Source of the DNA: JANYCO01 sp031416415
GTDB lineage: Bacteria; Bacteroidota; Bacteroidia; Cytophagales; Cytophagaceae
DNA length: 56,169 bases
Direction: 5' to 3'
NCBI GenBank assembly: GCA_031416415.1
Contig: JANOTP010000166.1
Span: 1 to 56,169 of the forward strand
Numbering within the stretch: the first letter of the stretch is position 1; each line of letters begins with the position of its first letter. Positions 1-8,723 of the stretch are shown piece after piece. The notes beneath the pieces were generated by a model. The model saw nothing but the letters and a program-made list of their open reading frames with translations. It searched no databases and was not told where the DNA came from. A program made the position numbers and the translations under genes.

Positions 1-108
1 CTCAGCACTACGCTATATAAAACACAAAGAAGTATTCTTAATTAAACACCTATCTAACATTACCTTACAAATACTATACTGCAATAATAATTAAAAAATA
101 ACACATCC

Positions 109-139
109 TTTGCATTGAATAAATAATCACTTAGTTTTG
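109..139 (+). promoter_or_regulatory. Promoter for atpD (Bacteroidota type)
   Basis: TTTG at 109-112 and TAGTTTTG at 132-139 are separated by 19 bases. This fits the Bacteroidota -33 (TTTG) and -7 (TAnnTTTG) elements. The promoter lies 40 bases before the chosen atpD start and argues against a start at 137, which would sit inside the -7 box. The same arrangement and spacing occurs before the B12 riboswitch at 35888-35918. Confidence 0.7.
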
Positions 140-178
140 CAGTCGCAAATTTGTAATACTACATTCTTCTATATAAAA

Positions 179-1687
179 ATGGCAAATATTGGTAAAATCA
201 CCCAGGTAATCGGACCGGTAGTGGACGTAAGCTTTGAAGACGAAAATTCGAAGCTACCTAAAATTCTTGATGCGCTTGAAATAAGTAAAGCTGACGGAAC
301 TAAAGTAATTCTTGAGTGTCAACAACACCTTGGAGAAAACAGAATCAGAACCATCTCTATGGATTCTACTGACGGTCTTTCAAGAGGCATGGCAGTTCTT
401 GACTTAGGATCTCCTATCACAATGCCGATTGGTGAGCAAATCAAAGGTAGATTATTCAACGTTGTAGGTGATACTATTGACGGTATCAGAACGCTAGACA
501 AAACGAACGGTCTTTCTATACACAGACAGGCTCCAAGATTTGAAGATCTTTCTACCTCTTCGGAAATATTATATACAGGTATCAAAGTAATCGATCTTTT
601 AGCTCCTTATGTTAAGGGAGGTAAAATTGGTCTATTCGGTGGTGCTGGTGTGGGCAAAACAGTATTGATCATGGAATTGATCAATAACATTGCAAAAGCA
701 TACGAAGGCCTTTCGGTATTCGCGGGTGTAGGCGAGCGTACACGTGAAGGAAATGACTTACTAAGAGAGATGATTGAATCAGGCGTTATTAAATACGGCG
801 ATGCTTTCAAACACTCTATGGAAGCAGGTGATTGGGATCTTTCTAAGGTTGATGAAGTTGAACTTGCAAAATCTCAAGCGACTCTCGTTTTCGGTCAAAT
901 GAACGAACCTCCTGGAGCACGTGCTCGTGTGGCTCTTTCTGGACTTACAGTTGCGGAATATTTCCGTGATGGTGATGGATCAGGACAAGGAAAAGATATC
1001 CTATTCTTTATTGACAATATATTCCGTTTTACACAAGCAGGTTCTGAAGTATCGGCTCTTCTAGGTCGTATGCCTTCTGCGGTAGGTTACCAACCAACAT
1101 TGGCTACGGAAATGGGTGCTATGCAAGAGCGTATCACTTCTACAAAACGTGGTTCTATCACATCTGTACAAGCAGTATATGTACCTGCAGATGACTTGAC
1201 TGACCCTGCTCCGGCTACTACATTTTCTCACTTGGATGCTACAACGGTATTGAACCGTAAAATTTCTGAGCTAGGAATTTATCCTGCTGTGGATCCATTG
1301 GATTCTAACTCAAGAATTTTGAGCGAAAGCATTGTAGGTTCTGAACATTACAATTGTGCTCAGAGAGTAAAAGAAACGTTACAACGTTACAAAGAACTTC
1401 AAGATATTATCGCTATCCTTGGATTGGATGAGCTTTCTGACGAAGACAAATTAGTTGTACACCGTGCTAGACGTGTTCAACGTTTCCTTTCTCAACCTTT
1501 CCACGTGGCAGAACAATTTACAGGTCTTAAAGGTGCTTTAGTTGGCATTAAAGACACGATCAAATCGTTCAACGAGATTATGGATGGAAAACACGATAAC
1601 CTTCCAGAGGCAGCATTCAACCTTGTAGGTACGATTGACGATGCTATCGCAAAAGGTGCCAAATTAATGGCTGACGCTAAAAAATAA
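179..1687 (+). CDS. atpD: F1Fo ATP synthase subunit beta
   Basis: This is the catalytic beta subunit of the F1 sector, which makes ATP from ADP and phosphate at the cytoplasmic face of the membrane. The 502-residue protein has the beta-barrel N-terminal domain, the P-loop GGAGVGKT, and the DELSEED-type lever DELSDED near the C terminus. An in-frame start at 137 exists, but the protein family begins at MANIGKI and a -7 promoter box overlaps 137, so I chose the ATG at 179. atpC follows after 72 bases. No other ATP synthase subunit lies in the window, so atpDC is split from the rest of the operon, which is known in this phylum. Confidence 0.98.
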   Translation: MANIGKITQVIGPVVDVSFEDENSKLPKILDALEISKADGTKVILECQQHLGENRIRTISMDSTDGLSRGMAVLDLGSPITMPIGEQIKGRLFNVVGDTIDGIRTLDKTNGLSIHRQAPRFEDLSTSSEILYTGIKVIDLLAPYVKGGKIGLFGGAGVGKTVLIMELINNIAKAYEGLSVFAGVGERTREGNDLLREMIESGVIKYGDAFKHSMEAGDWDLSKVDEVELAKSQATLVFGQMNEPPGARARVALSGLTVAEYFRDGDGSGQGKDILFFIDNIFRFTQAGSEVSALLGRMPSAVGYQPTLATEMGAMQERITSTKRGSITSVQAVYVPADDLTDPAPATTFSHLDATTVLNRKISELGIYPAVDPLDSNSRILSESIVGSEHYNCAQRVKETLQRYKELQDIIAILGLDELSDEDKLVVHRARRVQRFLSQPFHVAEQFTGLKGALVGIKDTIKSFNEIMDGKHDNLPEAAFNLVGTIDDAIAKGAKLMADAKK

Positions 1688-1692
1688 GTTAT

Positions 1693-1734
1693 AAATCGGG
1701 ATGAAGAATAATAAATTATTCTTCATCCCGATTT
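1693..1734. repeat. Perfect 20-bp inverted repeat between atpD and atpC
   Basis: The arm at 1693-1712 (aaatcgggatgaagaataat) is exactly complementary to 1715-1734, with only two bases between them. The hairpin fills most of the atpD-atpC gap. It is not followed by a T tract (the next bases are aacatt), so it looks like a partial terminator, processing site or mRNA-stabilising hairpin rather than a full stop before atpC. Confidence 0.85.
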
Positions 1735-1759
1735 AACATTCAATTCAATAGTATAAATT

Positions 1760-2011
1760 ATGTTACTAGAAATATTAACTCCGGACGTAAAAGTATATAG
1801 TGGCGAAGTTTACGCAGTAAATCTTCCAGGCAGCGAAGGATCCTTCGAAGTACTTGAGAGACACGCTCCATTAATTAGTAACCTAGGGAAAGGTTTTGTA
1901 ACTATTCGCAAAACAGCAAAAGACGAAGAAAAAATAATGATTGAAGGCGGACTAGTAGAAGTACTAAACAATAAGGTAGTGGTACTAGCTGATTCAGTAG
2001 TTAAACAATAA
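1760..2011 (+). CDS. atpC: F1Fo ATP synthase subunit epsilon, short form
   Basis: Epsilon subunit of the F1 rotor stalk, coupling rotation to catalysis. The 83 residues cover only the N-terminal beta-sandwich domain, with the characteristic stretch EVYAVNLPGSEGSFEVL and the HAPLIS motif. The C-terminal two-helix domain, which inhibits ATP hydrolysis in E. coli (about 138 residues), is missing. Short epsilon subunits of about 80 residues are usual in Bacteroidota, so this is not a truncation. It shares a transcript with atpD, interrupted by a strong hairpin at 1693-1734, and is closed by the terminator at 2029-2062. Confidence 0.93.
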   Translation: MLLEILTPDVKVYSGEVYAVNLPGSEGSFEVLERHAPLISNLGKGFVTIRKTAKDEEKIMIEGGLVEVLNNKVVVLADSVVKQ

Positions 2012-2028
2012 TATTTTTGATACTTAAT

Positions 2029-2062
2029 AAAAAAACTGATCGTTTTCACGATCAGTTTTTTT
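2029..2062 (+). terminator. Intrinsic terminator of atpDC
   Basis: A 14-bp stem pairs aaaaaaactgatcg (2029-2042) with cgatcagttttttt (2049-2062) around a six-base loop, and its right arm ends in seven Ts. It starts 18 bases after the atpC stop. The left arm also starts with As, so it could act in both directions. Confidence 0.88.
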
Positions 2063-2197
2063 ATGCCTATATTTTCACACGCTCTTAATTCTGTACTAAT
2101 AAATTTACTATTGGCGAGGCTAAGGTAGCAACACTATTTTTTTCCAATACTAAAATCAACACTACTAAAAAATCGATTAGTATACTCGTTATTATTT

Positions 2198-3538
2198 TTA
2201 AAGCCCTTCTACTTTCCTATTACTTATATTTAAATAATACAAAACAATATATCCTATAAGGCCTGACAACAAAGACGCTATAATAATTGCCAATTTTGCA
2301 GTTTCAATAAAATTTTTATCTGTATAGGCTAACTTAGTAACGAAAATAGACATCGTAAACCCTATCCCTGCCAAAATATTCACACAGAAAATATCCTTCC
2401 ATTTTACGCCTACAGGTATAGCTGTTATTTTTAATTTTGTAGTAATAAACGTCAATAAAGTTATTCCAATTGGCTTGCCTAGCATTAGACCAAACATTAT
2501 TCCTAAGCTCATTGTAGAACCTAAATTGGCCATCGAACTAAACTCAATTTTTATTCCTGCATTAGACAATGCAAACAAAGGCATGACCACAAAACTTGAA
2601 AATCCTGCCAACATATAGAGCATATTATTTAATGGTGCCTCCATCTCTGTGCTTACTTTTTGCATTTCTTCTATAATCTGATCTCTAGCAGCAAGGTCTT
2701 TCTTTGCTTCTGGAGAATCTATTATCTTAGAAAAATTAAGCACTTCTTTGATTCGTATATCAAATTGCTGTTCATAATTTTTAAAACGAAAAGGTACTGT
2801 CATAGCTAAAATAACGCCTGCAATAGTAGCATGTATTCCTGCCTGATGTAGAAACACCCATAAAAAAGCGCCTACAAACATATACAAATAAATATTTCGC
2901 ACATCACGCCTATTCATTATTACCAGCACTAATACCACTAACAAAGAATAAAATAAATATAAAAGCTGTGTGTTATGTGCATAGAACAATGCAATGACCA
3001 AGATTGCACCTAAGTCATCTACAATGGCGAGTGCTGTTAAAAAAACTTTTAAACTTAAGGGTACTCTTTTCCCAAGTAAAGAGATAATGGTAAGCGAAAA
3101 CGCAATGTCAGTTGCAGTAGGAATCGCCCAACCTGATAATTCAGATTTTCCAAGATTGAAAAAAACAAATATTAATGCTGGCACAAGCATCCCTCCCAAA
3201 GCACCTACTATTGGCAGAATCGCCTTTTCACGAGAAGATAATTCACCTTCAATAATTTCTCTTTTTATTTCTAATCCTACGACCGTAAAAAATATGGTCA
3301 TCAATCCATCGTTAATAAATTGTTCGAGTGTAAAATTCAAGTTCAATACTGTCCCTATTGATATACTCAAGGGTGTTTCCCATAAATGAATAAAAGAATC
3401 CCCCCATGAACTATTAGCTACTACAATTGCAATAAACGTGGCCGCTAGCAGAAGGAAGCCGCTTATGGATTGCTCTTTTAAAAATTCTGCAAAAGTATTG
3501 AATGCTCCTAAAATATTACTCCTCTTATTTTTCACCAT
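2198..3538 (-). CDS. nhaA: Na+/H+ antiporter NhaA
   Basis: Inner-membrane antiporter that exports Na+ in exchange for H+, for pH and sodium homeostasis. The family's functional acidic residues are present: D144 in PTATDIAFSL and the D174-D175 pair in AIVDDLGAI, corresponding to E. coli D133, D163 and D164. K355 in LGKPIGI matches the functional lysine, and the motif GIGFTMSIFV is conserved. At 446 residues it is longer than E. coli NhaA (388), mainly through a charged insertion around residues 252-300. It is the last gene of a minus-strand run that includes the CobW-type GTPase 40 bases upstream. There is no sequence evidence that it shares a function with that gene. Confidence 0.96.
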   Translation of the reverse strand: MVKNKRSNILGAFNTFAEFLKEQSISGFLLLAATFIAIVVANSSWGDSFIHLWETPLSISIGTVLNLNFTLEQFINDGLMTIFFTVVGLEIKREIIEGELSSREKAILPIVGALGGMLVPALIFVFFNLGKSELSGWAIPTATDIAFSLTIISLLGKRVPLSLKVFLTALAIVDDLGAILVIALFYAHNTQLLYLFYSLLVVLVLVIMNRRDVRNIYLYMFVGAFLWVFLHQAGIHATIAGVILAMTVPFRFKNYEQQFDIRIKEVLNFSKIIDSPEAKKDLAARDQIIEEMQKVSTEMEAPLNNMLYMLAGFSSFVVMPLFALSNAGIKIEFSSMANLGSTMSLGIMFGLMLGKPIGITLLTFITTKLKITAIPVGVKWKDIFCVNILAGIGFTMSIFVTKLAYTDKNFIETAKLAIIIASLLSGLIGYIVLYYLNISNRKVEGL

Positions 3539-3578
3539 AAGTTACTTTCCAATTTTTTAGTACACTATTATACTAATT

Positions 3579-4577
3579 TTAAAGAATACATTTTGCAAAA
3601 CCCTCTTCAATCATTTTTTTATCTAACTTTTTCCCAATAAAAACCATCTTATTTATCCGATCTTCCTCGAGCCAGTCTGGCCCTAGCTCTCCTACGAACT
3701 GATTGCCTACTGCCTGAAAAATAAATTTCTTGTCAAACGTATCCATATTTAAAATACCTTTTATTCTATAGATGGAAGAAGAAAACAACATAAGTGTAAT
3801 CCAATTGTCAAAAATAATAGGGTGTAATTTTCCTTTCATCACTACGCTTACACTGGTAATATCAGAATGTTTATGTTCCTTTTCTAACCCATTTTTCATT
3901 ATAGAAACAGGTTCATAATTTTCAAAATTTGTAGCGAGTACAAATTTTGCCGAAAACGCTTTTAGATTTAGTATATCAACACCTTTAGGAGCAGCAAAAT
4001 CACAAGTAGTTATCACTGCTGCATAGTTTATTTTTTTTATTATAGCGATTACCTCTTCAAGACCTTGTGTGTCTACAGATGCAATTTTATTTAACACAAT
4101 ATAATCTGCTACCGCTAGTTGCTTGGCGGCTTCTTCTGTTTCTTCTAATTGTTTTTTAAGATTTATCGCATCGGCAAGCGCTACAACTCCATCCAATCTA
4201 TATTTTTGTTGAATACCAAAATCAGAAATAAAATTCAATGCTACGGCCCCAGGATCTGCCAATCCTGTGGTTTCAATAATTAGGTGATTAAATATTTTTT
4301 TAGACTCTAGAAGCTCATATAAAAGATTCACAAGGTCGTCATTCAATACACAGCAAATACATCCGTTGGAAAGTTCGAAGATATTATTATCGGCACTTAT
4401 TATTAATTCTTTATCAATATTAATTTCACCAAACTCATTTTCAATTACCGCAAATTTCTTTTCAGGGTATTCTTTAATAAGATGGTTAAGCAAGGTAGTC
4501 TTCCCAGCACCCAAAAAACCGGTTAGGATCGTTACTGGAATTCTAGTATCTATTATAGATTTATCTTGATCAAGCAT
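3579..4577 (-). CDS. CobW/COG0523 family G3E GTPase, probable metal chaperone
   Basis: GTPase of the G3E (COG0523) family; members deliver Zn, Co or other metals to client enzymes. Visible motifs are the Walker A GFLGAGKTT (residues 20-28), the metal-binding CICC (73-76) within NGCICC, ETTGLADPG (102-110) and the guanine-specificity NK in VLNKIA. A short His-containing stretch (EHKH) comes before the C-terminal CobW_C domain (about 225-332). The name CobW is historical; this gene is about 29 kb from the B12 locus. Its neighbours (ZnuD-like TonB receptor, lipoprotein, small Cys-motif protein) suggest a role in zinc or other metal homeostasis. The client protein is unknown. Confidence 0.9.
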   Translation of the reverse strand: MLDQDKSIIDTRIPVTILTGFLGAGKTTLLNHLIKEYPEKKFAVIENEFGEINIDKELIISADNNIFELSNGCICCVLNDDLVNLLYELLESKKIFNHLIIETTGLADPGAVALNFISDFGIQQKYRLDGVVALADAINLKKQLEETEEAAKQLAVADYIVLNKIASVDTQGLEEVIAIIKKINYAAVITTCDFAAPKGVDILNLKAFSAKFVLATNFENYEPVSIMKNGLEKEHKHSDITSVSVVMKGKLHPIIFDNWITLMLFSSSIYRIKGILNMDTFDKKFIFQAVGNQFVGELGPDWLEEDRINKMVFIGKKLDKKMIEEGFAKCIL

Positions 4578-4625
4578 TTTTTAAAGTTTTAGTAAAAACG
4601 CATTTTGTTCTCCAAGTATATCGTC

Positions 4626-5147
4626 TTATTTTTCAAAATCTTTAAACAACAAACTAGGCTGAATGCCTTTATTGTTTTGGTATTTTCCACTTTTGTATTC
4701 TTCGAAAGCTCCCTCTAAACTATGATAATATACCTGACAAATTTCCACTCCCGCATAAATACGAATAGGCTGTACACAAAACATTTCTAATGTCCAAAAC
4801 CCTGCAAAGCCCACATCTCCAAAACCAGCAGTGATATGAACGAATAAGCCTAACCTTCCAATAGAAGAACGACCTTCTAACATGGGTACATAATTTTTTG
4901 TTTCCGTATACTCAATTGTTCTGCCTAGATATAATTTACCTGTCTCAAGCAACAAGCCTTCTTCGGGAATTATTAAAGGTTTGGCTTTATTTTCCTTCTT
5001 CATATCCAGTGTAGTTTCTTCGTACACTAAAAGATTTTTATCAAGTCGAAGATTATAACTGTTGGGGTTTAATTGTTTTTCATTATACGGTTCAATAAAT
5101 AATTCTTTCCCTAACTTATTTTTAATTTCTAATCCTGATAATATCAT
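4626..5147 (-). CDS. dcd: dCTP deaminase (possibly bifunctional dCTP deaminase/dUTPase)
   Basis: Cytosolic trimeric enzyme that deaminates dCTP to dUTP, supplying the dTMP pathway; some relatives also hydrolyse dUTP to dUMP. The 173-residue protein has the family motif EGRSSIGRLGLFVHITAGF (residues 91-109), in which RSSIGR supplies the catalytic Ser and Arg. The catalytic Glu is E121 in FWTLEM, equivalent to E138 of the E. coli enzyme. Overall the motif looks closer to the archaeal bifunctional Dcd-Dut type than to E. coli Dcd, but activity cannot be assigned from this alone. It sits between the Cys-motif protein and the CobW GTPase on the same strand, with gaps of 78 and 48 bases. Confidence 0.9.
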   Translation of the reverse strand: MILSGLEIKNKLGKELFIEPYNEKQLNPNSYNLRLDKNLLVYEETTLDMKKENKAKPLIIPEEGLLLETGKLYLGRTIEYTETKNYVPMLEGRSSIGRLGLFVHITAGFGDVGFAGFWTLEMFCVQPIRIYAGVEICQVYYHSLEGAFEEYKSGKYQNNKGIQPSLLFKDFEK

Positions 5148-5225
5148 ATTATTATAATTCGTTTTAATTTAAACTTTTTAAAACCTTAGTTCAAAGGTGT
5201 GTAAAGATAACATTTTCGACTGAGT

Positions 5226-5492
5226 TTATAAATCTTTCGTCAACAGCTCTATGTCAGGTTTTCGGACATAGACTAATGGCTTGTGAATACTGTACTGTAC
5301 TAGAGGCTTTCCTTCGCTTGTAATTAAAATTTTTGTAGCCTTATCCATACAACCAGGGTCAGAACAATCAATTTCTATAACTTGAACTATAGAATTATTT
5401 TCCAACTTCATTTTTTCTTTTACCCATTCATGAATCTTAGCTATAAGGATAAAATTTTCGGGATCGTTTGGATTTTTAAAGGTGGCCATCAT
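5226..5492 (-). CDS. Small conserved protein with a DCSDPGC motif, next to the CobW GTPase
   Basis: An 88-residue cytosolic protein with no signal peptide or membrane segment. I placed the start at the ATG-ATG pair (5492/5489) before ATFKNPND; the upstream in-frame start at 5537 adds an unconserved-looking tail. The core is EIDCSDPGCMDKATKILI followed by SIHKPLVYV. Small proteins with a C-x-DP-x-C motif and a later KP are known to me as uncharacterised neighbours of COG0523 GTPases, sometimes mis-annotated as nitrate reductase. That resemblance is from memory and should be treated as inference. The two close cysteines could bind metal. The gene lies in the same direction as dcd and the GTPase. 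Confidence 0.6.
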   Translation of the reverse strand: MMATFKNPNDPENFILIAKIHEWVKEKMKLENNSIVQVIEIDCSDPGCMDKATKILITSEGKPLVQYSIHKPLVYVRKPDIELLTKDL

Positions 5493-5568
5493 TATTCGTT
5501 TTATGAAACAAAGTATGGTTGGTGTATCGCCAACCATACTTAACCTCTCTTACTTGTAATATAGCAAA

Positions 5569-6138
5569 TTAATTTAATGTCACATTAAACGTAACCTCAA
5601 CATCCGTTTCTCCTTTTGTACTATCTCCCATGCCAGATGTAGGTTTGATAGAGGGCTGATGTTTTAACACCAACTTCAACGTACCAGTACTAGCATTGCC
5701 AGTTACAAGATTAGGAAGCAATCCAACGGGAACACCATGAGTATCATAATCCGTATAGGATACAACAAGATTTGCTGAAGTTACTGTAAAGAAAAACTGG
5801 TGCTCGTCTCGTTCTTTGTATACTTCGTTAGAAATTGAATCGACCGGAGACTTTGTTTCATCCAACAAAACTATTCTTCCGCTGTACGTTTTATTTGCAT
5901 CCAATACAATATTGTCTTTAACAGGAGAATTGCCTCCAGGACCATCAGTATCTACAAATTTAAAAACTAAAACATCTCCTGATACTTGTTCTGTCAGAAT
6001 CAACTTTACAGTTGTGACAAGCTCGCCTTCGTTAGGGTCTTGTGGTTTCTCTGGCTTTGGATCATCCTTCTTTTTGCATGAAAATAGCACAGCTGTTACT
6101 ACAACTACTAATACTAAATTTTTAATTATCTTTTTCAT
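5569..6138 (-). CDS. Probable outer-membrane lipoprotein partner of the adjacent TonB receptor
   Basis: A 189-residue exported lipoprotein. The signal peptide MKKIIKNLVLVVVVTAVLFSC ends in a lipobox with the acylated Cys at residue 21, followed by KKKDDPKPE, an acidic/Pro linker. The rest appears beta-rich. It contains the block DEHQFFFTVT and the phrase FKFVDTDGPGGNSP typical of Bacteroidota lipoproteins that accompany ZnuD-like TonB receptors. It follows the receptor gene by only 10 bases and is almost certainly co-transcribed with it. A substrate-binding or metal-handling role at the cell surface is inferred from this pairing, not shown by a known domain. Confidence 0.72.
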   Translation of the reverse strand: MKKIIKNLVLVVVVTAVLFSCKKKDDPKPEKPQDPNEGELVTTVKLILTEQVSGDVLVFKFVDTDGPGGNSPVKDNIVLDANKTYSGRIVLLDETKSPVDSISNEVYKERDEHQFFFTVTSANLVVSYTDYDTHGVPVGLLPNLVTGNASTGTLKLVLKHQPSIKPTSGMGDSTKGETDVEVTFNVTLN

Positions 6139-6148
6139 AAAATTTTAT

Positions 6149-8218
6149 TTAAAATGTCATTTTAATTCTTACTATAAAATTTCTACCTACAGCGTCTGCG
6201 TAATAGCGAAATCGATCTAGGTAGTCACGGTATTTTTGATTCATTAAATTAGTGCAGGAAAAATTCAACTCCATTGATTGTTTTCCTATTTTAAAATAAA
6301 ACCCTGTTTGCACATTAAACAAAGTATAACCAGCAGGGGCTGCAGCATAGTCACTACTATCCGGAAGATTCTCTTTCCTTAAAACAAGTACATTTGACAG
6401 ACTGAAATAAGGATAAATAATCCTTTTTCCTAAACTAAAATTATACGTCACACCATTTTCAACTCTTGTAGGTGGGGTTAAAATTAAGCGTTCGGACGTA
6501 GTGGTGTTATATGCATACACTACCGAAGCTTTTGACGTAATCGAAAAATGTTTAGTCAATGAATCGCTCAACCAAAAATCTACACCTGTAAAACTTGCAT
6601 TCACCTGCTTGTAGTTAAATGTAGGAAAGGCTCCACGAATAGTAAGGGTAGCGGGAAACACAGGGGCTAAATAGATATACTTATCAATATAGGTGTAATA
6701 AATATTAGCCCCGCCAGAAAACCTTTTGGACTGCACTATCGGTGACAATGAAAAATTATAAGCCTGTTCGGGCTTTAAATTTTCATCTCCGATCTCAACT
6801 GACGCAGCGCCATGATGAAGGCCATTGCTAAACAATTCACTCACATGTGGTGGACGAAAAGCTGTTCCAGCATTTGCCTTAATTTTTATCAATTCACTTA
6901 TTTGATACGCTACTCCGATTGAACCAGAAATATTCTTAAAAACATATTGAGGAGCTTCGTAACTATTATTTTTATAGTAGAACGCCTGTAGCCATTTGTA
7001 ATCATAACGAATGCCAACTTCTGCCATCCATTTATTTTTCTGCCATTGTTCTATAATAAATATTCCAGCAGCATAACTTTTAAAGTTGGGAATAAAATAT
7101 CTTCCTTTAAAAATATTAGCTTGATTAATACCCGTCACTCCAATACTTCCAGTAAAATTATTTATGGCACGATGCTCATATAAAACGCCAGCAGTTTGGG
7201 TGGTTATGTGCAACTCCAATTCAGGATTATTTAACGCTGCCAACGAATCGTTTAAGGGCTTATGTTTATCGTATTCTTGTCGGTCGTTGTATTGAAGTGC
7301 GTATAACATAGAAACTTTACTACCTCCCGAAGTTTTTAAATACGCATTGGCTTTAAATAATTCATGAGAAACCTTTTGATAAGGTCTTCCAATAGCATAA
7401 CTAAATCCTGATGTTTCTAACGGAGTAGGGCTTGATATGGCTAGTTTCAAATCTGTAAGATTACCAATATGAGCCGCAGAAAAAATTCCAAGTTTTGTAT
7501 TAAACTGACTATAGAAAATTTCTATTCCTGCTTTACGTTTAAGGTATCCCAATCCGTAAGAGAAATTATATTCTTCAAAACCCGTATTCTTTAAATAATA
7601 TTCTGGCGTTTTAGAATTCCCTCCTCTCCGAATAGTTCCTTGTAAACGTGCGGACAAGCCTGGTAATTTAACAGGACTGTAATCTATTATTGCAGATCCC
7701 ACTCCTGCCCTACTATTTGAAAATGCTCCCAGATTTAATTCACCTCCAATACCTCCTTCTTTCCTAAGCGGTCTTGGGTCTACTAGAATCACACCTCCTA
7801 TTGCATCTGATCCATACCGTACAGAGGAAGCTCCTTTGACGACAGTTAATTTGCCTGCTATAAATGGATCTACTTCTGGAGCATGCTCGGAGCCCCACTG
7901 CTGGCTTTCCTGACGAACGCCGTTATTCATAATCAAAACCCTTTGTCCATACATCCCTTGTACTACAGGCTTGAAAATAGATGGACCAGTCTGAAGTACT
8001 GTTACTCCAGGAATTTTCTGCAAGGTTTCCCCAAGCGAAAGTCCTCGACTTCGATCCAGATCTTTGCCTGATAATTCTACCAACGATTGAGTAGGAACTA
8101 CTTCATTCTTCTTTCCCACTACGTCTATTTGTTTCAGCTCTACACTATCGATCTGACCAAAAAGTATCGTTGGCATCAATATTCCGACAAGGAAATATAA
8201 ATTTGCCTTTTTATACAA
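6149..8218 (-). CDS. TonB-dependent outer-membrane receptor, ZnuD-like
   Basis: A 689-residue TonB-dependent receptor that would import a substrate across the outer membrane using proton-motive force. It has a signal peptide (about residues 1-22, ending IDSV after LFGQ), a plug domain, and a 22-strand barrel ending in aromatic Phe (VRIKMTF). The plug holds GQRVLIMNNGVRQESQQWG then SEHAPEVDP, where a His-containing loop precedes the conserved VDP. The C-terminal block with LDRFRYYADAVGRNF is also typical of the ZnuD-like metal receptors. There is no N-terminal CarboxypepD_reg domain. Zinc is the likeliest substrate, but copper, another metal or a metallophore are possible. It is followed closely by the lipoprotein gene and preceded by a small His/Cys membrane protein. 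Confidence 0.88.
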   Translation of the reverse strand: MYKKANLYFLVGILMPTILFGQIDSVELKQIDVVGKKNEVVPTQSLVELSGKDLDRSRGLSLGETLQKIPGVTVLQTGPSIFKPVVQGMYGQRVLIMNNGVRQESQQWGSEHAPEVDPFIAGKLTVVKGASSVRYGSDAIGGVILVDPRPLRKEGGIGGELNLGAFSNSRAGVGSAIIDYSPVKLPGLSARLQGTIRRGGNSKTPEYYLKNTGFEEYNFSYGLGYLKRKAGIEIFYSQFNTKLGIFSAAHIGNLTDLKLAISSPTPLETSGFSYAIGRPYQKVSHELFKANAYLKTSGGSKVSMLYALQYNDRQEYDKHKPLNDSLAALNNPELELHITTQTAGVLYEHRAINNFTGSIGVTGINQANIFKGRYFIPNFKSYAAGIFIIEQWQKNKWMAEVGIRYDYKWLQAFYYKNNSYEAPQYVFKNISGSIGVAYQISELIKIKANAGTAFRPPHVSELFSNGLHHGAASVEIGDENLKPEQAYNFSLSPIVQSKRFSGGANIYYTYIDKYIYLAPVFPATLTIRGAFPTFNYKQVNASFTGVDFWLSDSLTKHFSITSKASVVYAYNTTTSERLILTPPTRVENGVTYNFSLGKRIIYPYFSLSNVLVLRKENLPDSSDYAAAPAGYTLFNVQTGFYFKIGKQSMELNFSCTNLMNQKYRDYLDRFRYYADAVGRNFIVRIKMTF

Positions 8219-8313
8219 GTGATATAGTATTTAATCCTGACCAATGGAATCAGGACAATAAAACATAAGATTATTGAACTATTAGAAGCATAGAATATTT
8301 AAGCTTGCTTCAA

Positions 8314-8667
8314 TTATGCAATAGATAATGCAAAAGGAGGGCCTCTGCTTTTTGTGAAAATTGAAAAATATACAAGAGTTGAAAACAGTAATTGATAGAT
8401 CGGTTTCCAGAAAATCAATAAAAATGCAAATGGAAGTACTGCATCAATAAATAAAGCCTGAAAGCTATCTAGCTTACAAAGTGTACAGTCTGCATCGCTG
8501 GCTTGTTCAGATACTATTAACGATGCTAAACCAACATTTTTTGATACTGATGATTCAGCTATACTTAATGGATTGTGGTGGTGAAAAATATGTATACCTA
8601 CTCTGCCTACTAGCATTATTGCTAATAAAAAAACAGTGAATCCGATATGTATTTTTCTATTTTTCAA
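8314..8667 (-). CDS. Small membrane protein with HHH and CxxC motifs (DUF2946-like)
   Basis: A 117-residue membrane protein: one hydrophobic helix near the N terminus (about 8-28), then the motif IHIFHHHNPL, a short hydrophilic stretch with DCTLCKLD, and a second hydrophobic segment before the C-terminal SRGPPFALS. The His cluster, CxxC pair and terminal RGPP resemble DUF2946-type proteins, which are often found beside metal-linked TonB receptors. The -7-like box TAAATTTG lies on the minus strand at 8682-8689, so it may be the first gene of the operon. Its position before the ZnuD-like receptor supports a metal-binding or metal-sensing role (inference). Confidence 0.62.
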   Translation of the reverse strand: MKNRKIHIGFTVFLLAIMLVGRVGIHIFHHHNPLSIAESSVSKNVGLASLIVSEQASDADCTLCKLDSFQALFIDAVLPFAFLLIFWKPIYQLLFSTLVYFSIFTKSRGPPFALSIA

Positions 8668-8723
8668 TTTTAGTATAAAAACAAATTTAAAACTAACTTG
8701 ATTAAAAAAAAGCTTTTACACTT

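Noticed and set aside
137..178. N-terminal extension of atpD from an in-frame start at 137
   Set aside because: The start lies inside a perfect -7 promoter box (132-139), and the beta subunit family begins at MANIGKI at 179.
3579..4577. Assigning the CobW-like GTPase to cobalamin synthesis
   Set aside because: It is far from the B12 locus, has no B12 box nearby and sits with metal-uptake genes; COG0523 members are mostly metal chaperones.
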